Assembly (NCBI GenBank): GCA_037157565.1
Contig: JAZHRO010000046.1
Coordinates: 17,210,501 to 17,274,500 of the forward strand
Direction of reading: 5' to 3'
Source: Thalassia testudinum
Taxonomy: Eukaryota > Streptophyta > Magnoliopsida > Alismatales > Hydrocharitaceae
DNA: 64,000 bases
The translations under genes were made by a program, and so were the position numbers. Below are positions 34,110 to 44,663 of this stretch, piece by piece (the stretch's first letter is position 1; each line of letters opens with the position of its first letter). The notes beneath the pieces are model-generated. The model saw nothing but the letters and a program-made list of their open reading frames with translations, made no database searches and was not told the DNA's origin.

Positions 34110-34829
34110 TTGACCTTTAACTCATCTCCTATCGACCGACGTACCCTTCGATATGGGCCCCGATTCATACGAGCATTCACGCAGCTACGTAATGCTGTCA
34201 CCAAGGTCCCTATTCTCCAGCCACCTGATTGGTCCCTCGACTTTGAACTCATGTGTGACGCTTCCAACCTTGCAGTCGGAGCCATCCTGGGACAAAGACG
34301 CGATAGACACCCCTTCGTGGTGTACTATGCCAGTAAGACGTTGGATGAGACCCAGCATAATTATACTACCACTAAGAAAGAACTACTAGCGGTCGTCTTT
34401 GGGCTGGAGAAATTTCGCTCTTACCTTCTGGGCTCACATGTTATTGTTTTCACTGATCACGCGACCATTCGCCATCTCATGCACAAGAAGGATGCCAAGC
34501 CTAGACTGATTCGTTGGATCCTTTTTCTCTAAGAATTTGACATTGAGATTCACAATAAGGCTGGAGCCCAGAATGTTGTGGCTGATCATCTTTCCAGATT
34601 GGACCTTGACCATATTGGACTTACTCTGCCGATTAATGAGATTTTTCCTAATGAGCTCCTATTGGCAATTAATGTGGCAAGTGGACCTTGGTATGTCGAC
34701 ATTGCCAATTACCTTGCTTCTGGATCCCTTCCACGTGGCTGGCCTAAAAACCAGCGCAAGCGTCTCATGGCAGAAGCAAAGTATTATTTCTGGGATAATC
34801 CACTTCTTTTTCGGATTGGTGCTGATTAA
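34110..34829 (+). pseudogene. Athila RNase H and linker to integrase
   Basis: Catalytic landmarks: [18 protein letters not shown] (Asp), [18 protein letters not shown] (Glu), [13 protein letters not shown] (Asp) and, after an in-frame TAA (34530-34532), VVADHLSRL. A second TAA sits at 34827-34829 before integrase. Both stops are explicable as C-to-T changes of Gln codons. The frame is otherwise continuous into integrase. Confidence 0.9.
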
Positions 34830-36344
34830 ATCATCCGTCGCTGTATTCCTGACAGCGAATTCCCCAGTGTGTTATCCTTCTGCTATGATCAGGCCTGCGG
34901 AGGCCATTTCTCTGGGAGGAAAACTGTAGTTAAGGTGTTACAGTGCGGTTTCTTTTGGCCCTTCCTTCACCAGGATGCACACAATTATGCCAAACATTGC
35001 ACTAGGTGCCAATCATTAGGGTCAATGTCACGTCGTGACATGATGCCCTTACAACCCATCCTAGTTGCGAAAATCTTCGACATTTGGGGAATTGATTTCA
35101 TGGGTCCCTTTCCTCCTTCCAACGGCTTCGAATTCATCATCGTGGCTGTTGACCATATTATATCCACTCGATTTGTCAAAGACCACATCTTTGCATGCTT
35201 TGGGATCCCTCGAGCCATTATCTCTGATGGAGGAAGCCACTTTACACATGCTTCTTTTCGGGCACTTCTGAGGAAATACGGAGTCCACCTTCGTATCGCA
35301 TCCTCGTATCATCCTCAGACGAATGGCCAGGCAAAGGTGTTGAACCGGCAAATCAAGTAAATTCTGTAGAAAATGATTCGGCCTAACCGTAAAGATTGGT
35401 CCGACAAGCTGATTGATGCACTTTGAGCGTATCGGACCACCTTCAAGGCTCCCCTTGGTATGTCTCCTTATAGAATCGTTTACGGGAAGCCTTGTCATTT
35501 GCCCATGGAGTTGGAACACCGCGCTTATTGGGCGGTTCGCCAATGTGGCCTCGACCCAGACCTGTGTGGTCGAGAAAGGAAACTCCAACTCCAGGAGTTG
35601 GAAGAGCTCCGTCGTGAAGCCTATGATTCTGCCTTAACTTTCAAGCAACGCACTAAGGCTTTTCACGACAGCCGTATTCGGCAGAAGGAATACGGAGTCC
35701 ACCTTCGTATCGCATCCCCGTATCATCCTCAGACGAATGGCCAGGCAAAGGTGCTGAACCGGCAAATCAAGAAAATTCTGCAGAAAATGGTTCGACCTAA
35801 CCGTAAAGATTGGTCCGACAAGCTGATTGATGCACTTTGGGCGTATCGGACCACCTTCAAGGCTCCCCTTGGTATGTCTCCTTATAGAATTATTTACGGG
35901 AAGCCTTGTCATTTGCCCATGGAGTTGGAACACCGCGCTTATTGGGCGGTTCGCCAATGTGGCCTCGACCCAGACCTGTGTGGTCGAGAAAGGAAACTCC
36001 AACTCCAGGAGTTGGAAGAGCTCCGTTGTGAAGCCTATGATTCTGCCTTAACTTTCAAGCAACGCACTAAGGCTTTTCACGACAGCCGTATTCGGCGGAA
36101 GGAATTTGAGCCATCTCAGCAAGTTTGGCTCTACAATGCCCGGCTCAAATTCTTTCCTGGGAAACTGAAGTCCAAATGGACTGGTCCATTTCGGGTCTCG
36201 AGACCATTTCCCAACGGGGCCGTTGAGATTGCAGATCCCAAATCTGGGCATAAATTTACGGTCAATGGGCAGCGTTTGAAACCCTATCTCACTCATGAAC
36301 CTGCTCCCGTTGGAGAAACTGTTGCCCTGCTGGAGGGTAACTAA
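34830..36344 (+). pseudogene. Athila integrase with internal tandem duplication
   Basis: The zinc-binding region lies at 34869-35020 (GGHF... DAHNYAKHCTRCQ) and the core follows with GIDFMGPF and AIISDGGSHF as the two Asp motifs. The third motif reads NGQAKVLNRQIK, with Lys where the catalytic Glu is expected, in both copies of a 414-bp direct tandem duplication (35277-35690 and 35691-36104). The first copy has stops (TAA 35358-35360, TAG, TGA); the second is open through the GPF-type C-terminal domain (KSKWTGPFRVSRPF) to the stop at 36344. Inactive on three grounds: missing Glu, stops, duplication. Confidence 0.93.
35277..36104 (+). repeat. 414-bp direct tandem duplication in integrase
   Basis: The unit TACGGAGTCC... 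starts at 35277 and again at 35691, offset 414 bp (138 codons, frame kept). About a dozen differences are seen by eye. The boundaries share a short GGAA(A)T sequence, a microhomology fitting replication slippage or unequal exchange. Confidence 0.97.
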
Positions 36345-36651
36345 TTTTGTGCCTCATTCTGAGTCCAGCTGGGGACGTTAAGTTCAGCGCTCGTTGGGAG
36401 GCACCCCAATAACACTCACCTTCCACCATCACTTTTCACGCCACTATCACAATCACTTCAGTTTTTCTTCACCACCCACCATCCACTCACCCTACCACCC
36501 TACTGTATACCCTGCACCTCAGCTCTCGTTGCCCGATCTTTCGTCCTTCCTCTACCCTTCCCTGCATGCATATGAGGACATAGCATCGTTTGGCATGGGG
36601 GGTGGATAGGCATCCATAGGATATAGGTATTTTATGGTATCATGTAGTTTC
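36345..36651 (+). other. Athila-1 3' non-coding region, left part
   Basis: It follows integrase with the 'gttgggaggcacccc' block (36391-36405), whose counterpart is at 58034-58045 in the other Athila element, a C/T-rich stretch, and a polypurine-tract-like TGGCATGGGGGGTGG (36591-36605). No gene. It is cut at 36652 by a SIRE solo LTR. Confidence 0.7.
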
Positions 36652-38378
36652 TGTTGGTGCTAGAGCACCACGATCATTTGTTTTGATGATAACAAAACAC
36701 GTGTTATTTAACATTTGCAATTTGAGTCCTAGATTTCAGGTCAATTGCAAATGTGGACGTGTTTAGACGGAACTCGAGCTCGCATCCAGGACGGATTGGA
36801 GGAGCTTGACGGAAAACAGAGGAGGTTCGCGTGGAGCGACAGATTGGAGATGGAAGGAAATGAAGAATAGGATAGATTTCCTTCTTTTGTACTTGTTGTA
36901 TTTTTCGTTTCTTTTGTTGCTCTTTATTTCCTTAGAAATTATGTTAAAGAGCCTCAAAGTACCCTAACAGTAGTCCTAGGAACACCGGCACAACCCTAGG
37001 ATACTTAGGTTTTCTGTAGAACACTTAGAAAACCAATATAGGGTTAAAACAGACTTCCCAGACGTCTAATTCACAAATCAGACGTCTGATAAAGAATTTT
37101 AAGACGTCTGACTGTTGTTTCAGACGTATGATAATTGTTAGGCTGGACATAGTTTGTTCTGTCTGATGAATTCAGACGTCCAGACCTTAGACCAGACGTC
37201 TTAGGAGACGTCTGATGACTTTGCCAGACGTCCAATCAGTGGACCGTTGGCTGGCTTAGAAAACACTGAAGATTATGACCGTTAGAGCCTTATCAGACTT
37301 CCATAGGACCTTACAGACGTCTGATAAATGACCGTTTTGCCTCGGCTGACCCAAAATCTCTTCTCAGAGATTTTCTAGCCGTTGCAACGTTTGGAAATCA
37401 ATTCCCACTGAAAAAGTAGGTTTCCAGACGTCCAGACATAGTGCCAGACGTCCTGCATGTCGTCTGATGGACTTGCACAAAAACCCTGTTTAGATCTGAT
37501 TCAAGTCAGGAGGAAACCCGCATAGAATCAGACGTCTGACCTTGAAATCAGACGTCTTAAAGTGGCCTTCCAGACGTCTGATGAAAGAGTTAGACGTCTG
37601 ATGACCCTATCAAATGTAATCATTGTCCTGATTTCGGCCTGATTCTCTTGGGCTTTGCACCCAACGGCTATAGAACCCTTCCTAAGCCTTCCAAAGCCTT
37701 CCTAAGGCCTCTATAAATAGAGGGGAACCTTTGCAACACAAAGACACAACAAGAGAAACACAAGAAACACTTTGCAATACACTAAGATCAAGTATTTCCA
37801 CTCTCTTGTGTCCAAGAAGCTCTTGCTCTCGAAGCTCAAGTTCTACATCTTGAGAGCATCATTCCCTTCGCGCACCCGCTCTCCCGCCGTTGTCTACGAG
37901 AGCGACATTGCGCCGTTGCGTGGCTCACGCACCCGCGTCATCGTCGACGCACTCCTTGCAAAGGGGAGTTTCCTATTTCCTATAGAAGCTAGGTTTAAAT
38001 TACTTTGTTGGCTCTATAGGTTTGTTGTTTTCTTTTATCTTTGTTATTTTGTTGGGTATTCGCTTTGCGAATTCCCGTCTCCTTCGTGGGACAAAATCCT
38101 TCTCGTGGAGAGAAGGGGTTGAGGAACGCTACCCTCGTACTTGTAGCGTGGTTGTACTGAGGTTGAATCACCCTCGTTTTAAAGTGATTCGGTTAGTGGA
38201 TTTGATCAACTAGGTTGATCGGAAAATCCTAACTCGAGAGGGTTAGGTGGTGGTTTTCACCCGGTTTGGGTTTCCACCTATAATTTCTTGTGTACTTGTG
38301 CGATTGATTTTTGAGATTGCTTTATATTTTATTTCCGCATTTTATTTCGTCACCCCTCCTGGTAGGGCGAAACCTACA
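36652..38378 (+). mobile_element. SIRE-type copia solo LTR nested in Athila-1
   Basis: 1727 bp, TGTTGGTGCTAGAGCACC...CCTACA, with a perfect duplication GTTTC (36647-36651 and 38379-38383). Start hairpin arms are at 36656-36661 and 36664-36669. About fifteen GACGTC-core sites lie in 37060-37605, the best preserved SIRE array in the window, and TATAAATA is at 37712-37719. The preserved CpGs suggest it is younger than the copies at 22168 and 44664. Confidence 0.96.
37060..37719 (+). promoter_or_regulatory. SIRE LTR promoter: well-preserved GACGTC array plus TATA
   Basis: CAGACGTCTGATRA- and CAGACGTCC-type sites alternate over about 545 bp, with both half-site strands represented because the core is palindromic. 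The last site ends about 110 bp before TATAAATA (37712-37719). Confidence 0.65.
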
Positions 38379-38383
38379 GTTTC

Positions 38384-38391
38384 CATCTATG

Positions 38392-38422
<31 letters not shown>

Positions 38423-39433
38423 AAAGAAAAAAATGGTGTTTGGTAATGATCTGAAGGCTGAAACAAAAATACAATAAGTGTTTATGGATATTCAACCACT
38501 GTTTTAAAGACTTTCCAGGCCACAGAAGCTTGATTCGCTCAGGCTCGGCTTAATTCACTTGAGCATTGACAAGATAGATCGGAATCTCTCCTAACTAAGG
38601 ACGTATTCTTGTACCTGAAACACCAGTACAGGATCCGTTGGTTTGCTTCTACTTGAGAGCCTAAGTAATCTTGGTTCACACTACACATATCAAGAAAGAC
38701 CAGGTGAACATAAGATCCAACCCTAGTGTTCATTAGGGAAGGTGGAGTCCTTACCTGTGCGCGTAGGTAGACTTTTTATCTCAAGCTTTAGTCTTGTATT
38801 TAGGAGAGGCTCTTTCCACCAAGAAGGAACTCTCCCACTAAAAAGAAAAGTATGCTCCTCCAAATAATGTTGTAAGAGATATACTGACACGTGTTTCAAA
38901 AAAAAAAAAGATGCAAATAAGTTAGTATATCTCACAAATATCTGTAAGGTCTTCCTCCTACAAAAATTCTTTAGGGCAAGTTACAAATCCCTATTTTCTT
39001 TGAGCCACAAATGTCAGAAAATGGGAGTTGAGTTTTCCGTCATCTTTTTAAGGGTCAATCCGAAGACACGAGTTGAAACTGGGACCAACTTGTACTTAAA
39101 AATTCGTGAAACCTTGGGCTTGAGTCTTAATGTTCATCTGGTCAGTCTTAATCCTTCACTAAGCACAAGCCATAATCTCTTGAGCTCTCGAGTACGGCAA
39201 AAACCTCTTGGGTCCTGGAAATCGTACTTAAAATTTAAATATCAAGAGTCCTGGTTAGTTGAGAGATGGTCTATGTCATGTGAGACTTAAAGTACTGGTA
39301 GTCTTCTCTGTAATTGGTTCTCACAATATCCAACAATAAACACACCTATGTCACCTCAGAAGAAAATTTTCAGCTTAAGATCATTTCTAAATACAATACA
39401 AAAAAAAAATGTTTTGCTAGGGACTAGAAAAAG
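38384..39433 (+). other. Athila-1 3' non-coding region, right part
   Basis: About 1.05 kb where Athila elements may carry an env-like gene; no frame above about 100 codons and no membrane-protein pattern is seen. It contains (TA)n, an A-run near 38900 and a 'ttttgctagggactag' block (39413) that also precedes the 3' LTR at 59371. Confidence 0.6.
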
Positions 39434-39448
39434 ATAGGCATGGGGGTA
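39434..39448 (+). promoter_or_regulatory. Polypurine tract of Athila-1
   Basis: ATAGGCATGGGGGTA directly abuts the 3' LTR start TGATTGCAC. The same sequence type precedes the LTRs at 59408 and (minus strand) 63977. It primes plus-strand DNA synthesis. Confidence 0.85.
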
Positions 39449-40327
39449 TGATTGCACAGCAAAAATACACCTACAATTGTGCCGTCTTGTGCTATTTCCT
39501 AGCATTACTAGTGCATATTAGGTATCCATAGTCGCATTTGTGAAAATACACGCATGCATGCATTTAATTGAGAGGGGACGAGGGTAAATAATGGCCTTGT
39601 AATTGACAAATTCTTCAAGTGCTGCCTCGCAAAATTTCCATCTTTATTTTTATTTCTATTTGATTTTGACTTCTTCTTCGCAGCTGCATGGCATGGCTGG
39701 ACCTTCCTCGCGCCATGCTCTGCAGCAAGCTTGCCCTGCAGCCGCATGCACATGCTCTCCCTGTAGCTGCATGCACAGCCATGCACAGCCAGGGCATGGC
39801 TGTGCATGCCTTCTTCCGCTTTAAAAAGGCACGGCTGGCTTCTTTGCAAAGGAGCCTGGTCCACAACAAAACACAGCACCTTCCTTCCCTTCCAGGTCGT
39901 CTCCTCCCCTCTCCCCTCCATATGCAGCCTCTCCTCCTTCTGAGGAGCTACTCTGCAGGCAGGAGCACCTCACAGTGGTGCACAACCACCACTGTGAGTT
40001 CCACCACCTCCCAGCTCATCAAAGAGCCGGTGGGCGTGGTGGTTCTCTTCCCTGTTTCATCGTTTAAAGCATTTCCGCCATTGCCACAGGAGCTTCAAGC
40101 TTTGAAGCTCAAGCTCCACAGCAGCAGCAGCAATGCACGCCTCCAGCGCGCCTGCAGGTCGCCACGCCTCCCGCTTCTTCGCGCCCGCACCCGCCTCTCC
40201 GCGCAAGCCAGCAATCGGCGCAGACCTTCCGCGCGCGCGTGCCAGCTCACGTAGCGGCTCCCGCACTCACAGCACTGAGCACAGGCGATCGCGCGAGCCG
40301 ACCGCGCACTGTAGCCACTATTCACGC
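39449..40327 (+). repeat. Athila-1 3' LTR, truncated
   Basis: It shares TGATTGCACAGC with the 5' LTR and then contains 375 bp (39526-39900) absent from the 5' copy. Homology resumes at 'ctcctcccctctcccctcc' and stops at about 40327, within the first hairpin. About 1.4 kb of the LTR, including the TA microsatellite, is missing. Confidence 0.9.
39769..39809. repeat. Perfect 15-bp inverted repeat
   Basis: GCATGCACAGCCATG (39769-39783) and CATGGCTGTGCATGC (39795-39809) with an 11-bp loop, in the part of the 3' LTR missing from the 5' LTR. Confidence 0.9.
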
Positions 40328-40329
40328 AA

Positions 40330-40495
40330 GAAATCCTAAACCGAGAGGTTTAGGTGGTGGTTTTTACCCGGATTTGGGTTTTTACCTAAACTTCCTTTGT
40401 GTGCTTGTGAGATTAATTATTTTGTGATTGAGATATTTTATTTAGCATTATTTTGTTTATCATGCTCGATGTCACCCCCTCCGTATTGAATTACA
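40330..40495 (+). repeat. SIRE 5' LTR remnant
   Basis: It matches 46240-46404, the end of the 3' LTR, up to the shared TTACA end. Everything upstream is missing and it abuts the broken Athila-1 3' LTR. Confidence 0.9.
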
Positions 40496-40496
40496 A

Positions 40497-40510
40497 TTGA
40501 TATCAGAGCA
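40497..40510 (+). promoter_or_regulatory. Primer binding site, tRNA-iMet, one mismatch
   Basis: TTGATATCAGAGCA follows the LTR end by one base. The usual TTGGTATCAGAGC has G-to-A at one position, probably a later transition. Confidence 0.85.
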
Positions 40511-40548
40511 GGTCTTGAAAATTGACGTAATAACCTGGCAAGGATCTA

Positions 40549-41272
40549 ATGGAGGGGAACTTGTTTGCGACGAGAACATTCGAGGGGCAGTCTACTACTT
40601 ATTCACCGTTCTTCGACAGGAGCAATTACTCATATTAGAAGCTCTGGGTGAAGACATGACTCTAAGCCAATGACAACACGATATAGCAGCAATGCGAAGT
40701 GCCATATGTCATCCTAGAGAGACCCGAGGGAGGATACTCTCAACAACAAACTCGGGAGTTATCTCTTAACACAAAGGTAATGAATGCATTATATTGCGCG
40801 TTGAGCTCTAAGGAATTCAATCGCATCTCACAATGTGCCACCGCATGCGTGATATGGCACACGCTTGAGGTAACTTACGAAGGTACCTCCAAGGTAAAAT
40901 CTTCTAAAATTAATATTCTTTCTCAAGAATTTGAATCCTTTTATATGAAAACTAATGAATCATTAAGTGAGATGTACACTAGGTTCACTCTTACAGTGAA
41001 CAATCTTAAAGCTTTAGGTAAGACCTTTATTAAGAGAGAGCTTCAAGGAAAGCTTCTTCGTTCTTTTAGATTGGAATGTGAACAAAAGATCACAGCCATT
41101 GAAGAGGCAAATGAAGTAGAGGGGCTTAACATGGAGGATCTCCTAAGCAATCTCATGGCCTATGAGATGAAGATGAAGTAAAAGGACATACTGGAACCAA
41201 AGCCAAGAAGGAGTTTGACCTTCAAAGCCGGATTGGTGACAAGCGTGGAAATCGCGACTTTTCAGAAGACAA
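40549..41272 (+). pseudogene. SIRE gag, N-terminal part
   Basis: The likely ATG is at 40549, giving FEGQSTTYSPFFDRSNYSY, the usual start of copia gag. A TAG follows at the position where the family has Trp. The UBN2-like gag domain is clear at 40699-41181 (KEFNRISQCATACVIWHTLE, SKINILSQEFESFYMKTNES, FIKRELQGKLLRSF). A stop at 41179-41181 precedes a basic stretch in a shifted frame (KAKKEFDLQSRIGDKRGN) that runs up to the inserted LTR. It encodes the particle shell protein. Confidence 0.88.
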
Positions 41273-43283
41273 TGTCGTAGTATAGTCGTGAAATCCCTTT
41301 GACAAAAACATTTATAATATCGAAACTCGATAGATTTTATTCTTTTGAAAACTTGAGTCTCGGTTGTTCATCTCTGGGAGGCGTGAAAAGAAGTCGAGAT
41401 TTGGATCAGCTTAATCTAACGTAATAATTTTGTCTTTTTGTGTTTTTTAGCTTTATTTTGAAACACGAAATGAAACCTAGATCTAGATGTGCTAGCGAAA
41501 CCTAAGTGTCTATGTGCATCTAAGTGGACCATGGTGGCCGTGCATAGTGTGAACGAGCCTAAGTAGCATGAAGACAAGCAATCGCAGAAGCAATAATCAC
41601 GCAATATTATTTATGTATAGAAACGAATGTTAATTAACATCTATACTAGAAAGCATATAAATAGAGGAAATCCCTTACGCAGGGAAGGATCCACTAGGGC
41701 GATCGGCTATGTGTGAGGGTGTAGGCTAGACCTTGGGTATACAAACTCGTCTACATGCCTACCAACAAGAGATGGCTGACCACAAGAGGCTATGGGTGGG
41801 CCTTCATGGTCGTCCAAGAAGAGAAGATAGGGGGGGCACGAACCATCTATGGAGGAGAAGGTAGCACGCCCAAGAGAAGAAGAGAGGGTAGAGATCCCTT
41901 CTTCTTCCTAGCCATCCTTAAGAAGTTGTGGAGAAGCTTCTCTATGGCCGTCCATGGAGCCTTGGAGAAGGAGCACCCTTTGGAGGAGAGAGTGGTGGAT
42001 GGCCTTGGGATTTAGAGGGTGGAAGGGAGGGTGTCGCAAGTGAGAGGTGGAGAGAATGGATGGAATGGAAGTTGAATTTCGTGGCCCTCCCTTTGTCCTT
42101 ATGGGAAGGCTCCATTTGGTTGCCACTTTTGGTGTCTCCAAAAATAGCCAATGCCATATTTTTAGGATCTAGGTTTGACACAAGTTTTAGGTTTTCCAAG
42201 AGAGTGTGCATGGATTTGGTAGGGGTTAAATAGGAAGGTGTGTGTGTGTGTGGGTGTATGCATTTTTCGTAGGGCTAGGTTGTGGGTTTTGGTAGGATTA
42301 GGTGCTAAATAGGTTGGGTCAATCTAGATTGGGTGGGTATGGACCTAATTAGACTTCGAAAAGTCTAATTGGATAGGAGTGAACCTAATTAGGTCTAGGT
42401 CAAGTCTAATTGGATGTGTGCATGTGATTAGGCTAGGGTAACCCTAATAGGTATGAGTCAATTAGATCCTAAGTGGATCTAATTGGGCTCGGGTGCACCC
42501 AATCAACTGTAGATGCACCCAATTAGGTATGGGATGGCTTAATTGGGTTAGGGATAGGATAAGTAGGGCTATGGATAGTGGGCTAGGCTTAGGAGGTATC
42601 TAATTAGGTTTCCTAGGGTGTCTGGTGGGGATCCTAGGTCAAAATAGGCAAGCTAGGGCTTCCAACACCAAAATCAGGAATCAGAGAGCAGTATCAGAGT
42701 CTAGAATAGTGGTCAAACATCTTATATCACATAATTGGATGTTTAGACATTAAATTAGACGTCCAATTCTGTGTCAGTATGAATTCTGCCTTCCTGGATT
42801 GTTATTCTGCAGAAATCAGACGTCCAGCAAGATGTTTAGACGTCTTAAAAGGTGCTGGAGAGTGGGTTTTAGGTTTTCTAAGGTGGGTTTTGGTTCTTAA
42901 GTGTTTGGGAGAGGGATAGGATGGATAAGAACATGGATAGTGTTATCCATGTTTGGGTTTTGAGGTTAAGGTGTCCTAATGGAGGTAGTTTTGGGTTTAG
43001 GAAAGTTGTCATAGGGTTTTTAAGGGTAGGGATAAGGCTATCCTCCTGACTCCTCTTGTCTGGATCAGTCTCCTTCCTTTATTGCTTTATTCCACTATCT
43101 CCTACATCCTGGATCACTTTATTATCTGCAAATAGCAATAAAGATCATTAACTAGCAGGATATCTCATCTTATTCTAAATAGACTGATGTAATGCATGAT
43201 ATGCAAGATATGAGTGCAATATCTACAATTTAAGCTAGGTTCAGACATTATTTAGGTTGATTAGGACCCATTATTGTTGTGCA
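41273..43283 (-). mobile_element. Athila-like solo LTR inserted in SIRE gag
   Basis: The plus-strand start TGTCGTAGTATAG matches the LTR termini at 47828 and 2240, and the plus end GGACCCATTATTGTTGTGCA matches the end at 49640, so it is a minus-strand LTR of about 2.0 kb. Minus-strand TATTTAA-type box near 42227. It contains GACGTC sites at about 42762 and 42815-42845. Flanks GACAA and ATCAA agree at three of five positions, so the target duplication is imperfect or misplaced. The gag reading frame on the two sides is compatible, supporting insertion into gag. Confidence 0.72.
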
Positions 43284-44042
43284 ATCAATCGGATAGCGAA
43301 GTAAGTTTCGACGATGAAGACCTTAGGGTTTTATTTAAAATTTTCTATGTTTTGCAGGGATTTAAGGAAGGAGAAGAAGGAGAAGGGGAAGGAAAAGAAA
43401 AGCCCAACTCATTGTTATCACTGCAACAAGAAAGGGCATATTCAACCCGATTGCCCTCTTCTAAAGAAAGAAAAGAAGGAGAAGGAGAAGTATAAGAAGA
43501 AAGCATTTCAAGTTACTTGGGAAGATTCGACCTCGGAGGAGGAAGAAGAAGATTCCGAAGAAAAGAATGAAGTTACTTGCATGGGTTTTATGGCCATTGC
43601 AAGTAACAATGAGGATGGAGATGACAATAATGAGGTAAGTTCTATTAATGAATTACAAGATGCATTTGATGAACTATATGAGCTTAGTAAATCTTTGAAA
43701 ATAGAAAACAAGAGCATGAAAAAGAATCTTGATTTTCTTAAATCTGACAATGAAAGCTTAGCGATTCAAATTAAGGATCTAGAAATTAGTTCTAGTCTTA
43801 ACATTCTTGAAAAGGATAATTTATTGCTAGAGAATCATAATGTAATCAATGAAAATAGTAAATTAATTAGGGAAAATACTAGTTTAAAAATGAAAATTTT
43901 TGATTTAAAAATGAAGGTGTATGTTATGGAAAAAGAACTTGTATGTCTTAGGGAAAATTATGAAAATTTGATGAGCAGACTAGATAGTTTTTCCAATAAA
44001 AAGGTTGAGAGAGGATCTCTTTCAAGGAGACTCGCTAAGTAA
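43284..44042 (+). pseudogene. SIRE gag, C-terminal part with zinc knuckle
   Basis: An acidic/Ser stretch (SDSEVSFDDEDL) is followed by a Lys/Glu-rich segment, then the CCHC knuckle CYHCNKKGHIQPDC (43413-43454), a second acidic stretch and a long heptad-rich coiled coil (about 43640-43990: ELYELSKSLKIENKSMKKNL, LENHNVINENSKLI). The frame from 43314 is open to the stop at 44042. A one-frame offset exists between the first acidic stretch and the knuckle. The coiled coil after the knuckle is typical of SIRE-like gag. Confidence 0.88.
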
Positions 44043-44663
44043 ATCCGGATCCAAATTAACTTGGATACCGAAAAGAGAACTTGAAACTTGTTGTGTTGGT
44101 TACAAAGAAGACTTCAATATCAAGGATTGGACTTATAGGATGAAGAATGGTTAACTCAAATTGGGAGTACCAAGGAGTAGATCAAAGAAGAAAACGAGAA
44201 GACCGACATGTGATCAAACCGCCAAGCATCATTCGATCAGGTGATGACCGACACCAATGCCTGAACCTCCAAGCTTTGGATGGGAACCCCATCATTTCTA
44301 GCATCCACCTCAAGAGCCATTTTATTGGCCATGGTAAATCTCTTTACCTTCTCTTTTATATTAATCTCAATAGGTAGCATTTAGATAGGGGGAGATAAAA
44401 TTTACATACTATTTGTCCATCATTAAGGGGGAGATATTAAATTATTATATCTATATGTCCATTAGAAAGGGGGAGTTAATGGTTAAAATAAATATCTATC
44501 TTGTTATGGTAAAAAGGCGAGTTCACCTAAATTAGAAAAACATGTTTTAAGGAGGAACATAGGATATAATAATTAATCAGTTAAACCTTTTTTATAATGT
44601 CAAAAATGGGGAGAGTTTTTTTATTAATATTTATGGTTTTGTCATCATCAAAAAGGTGGAGAT
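44043..44663 (+). other. Pol-deleted 3' region with repeated purine tracts
   Basis: The first 40 bases (translating SGSKLTWIPKRELE in the gag frame after its stop) look like the start of the usual gag-pol linker, then pol is absent. GGGGGAG-type tracts occur at about 44387, 44427, 44467 and 44607, and the true polypurine tract AAAAAGGTGGAGAT (44650-44663) abuts the LTR. Confidence 0.75.

Larger units (their letters stand above)
26645..40327 (+). mobile_element. Athila-1, Ty3/gypsy element, decayed and 3'-truncated
   Basis: Order: 5' LTR (26645-28550), tRNA-Asp primer site (28559-28575), leader, gag, protease, RT, RNase H, integrase, non-coding tail with a nested SIRE solo LTR, polypurine tract (39434-39448), and a 3' LTR cut at 40327. 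The two LTRs share the start TGATTGCACAGC. The 5' flank is GTACG (26640-26644); its duplicate is lost with the 3' LTR end. Multiple stops and frameshifts in pol plus an integrase duplication make it inactive. No env-like frame is seen between integrase and the 3' LTR. Confidence 0.93.

Noticed and set aside
38384..39433. Env-like gene between integrase and 3' LTR of Athila-1
   Set aside because: No frame of suitable length, no signal peptide or membrane segment.
41651..41665. Plus-strand TATAAATAG as a promoter in the 41273-43283 LTR
   Set aside because: Both LTR ends indicate minus orientation; the TATA-like box fitting that is near 42227.
41755..42233. Overlapping plus and minus frames as host genes
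   Set aside because: They lie within the solo LTR, overlap each other in several frames and have no domains.
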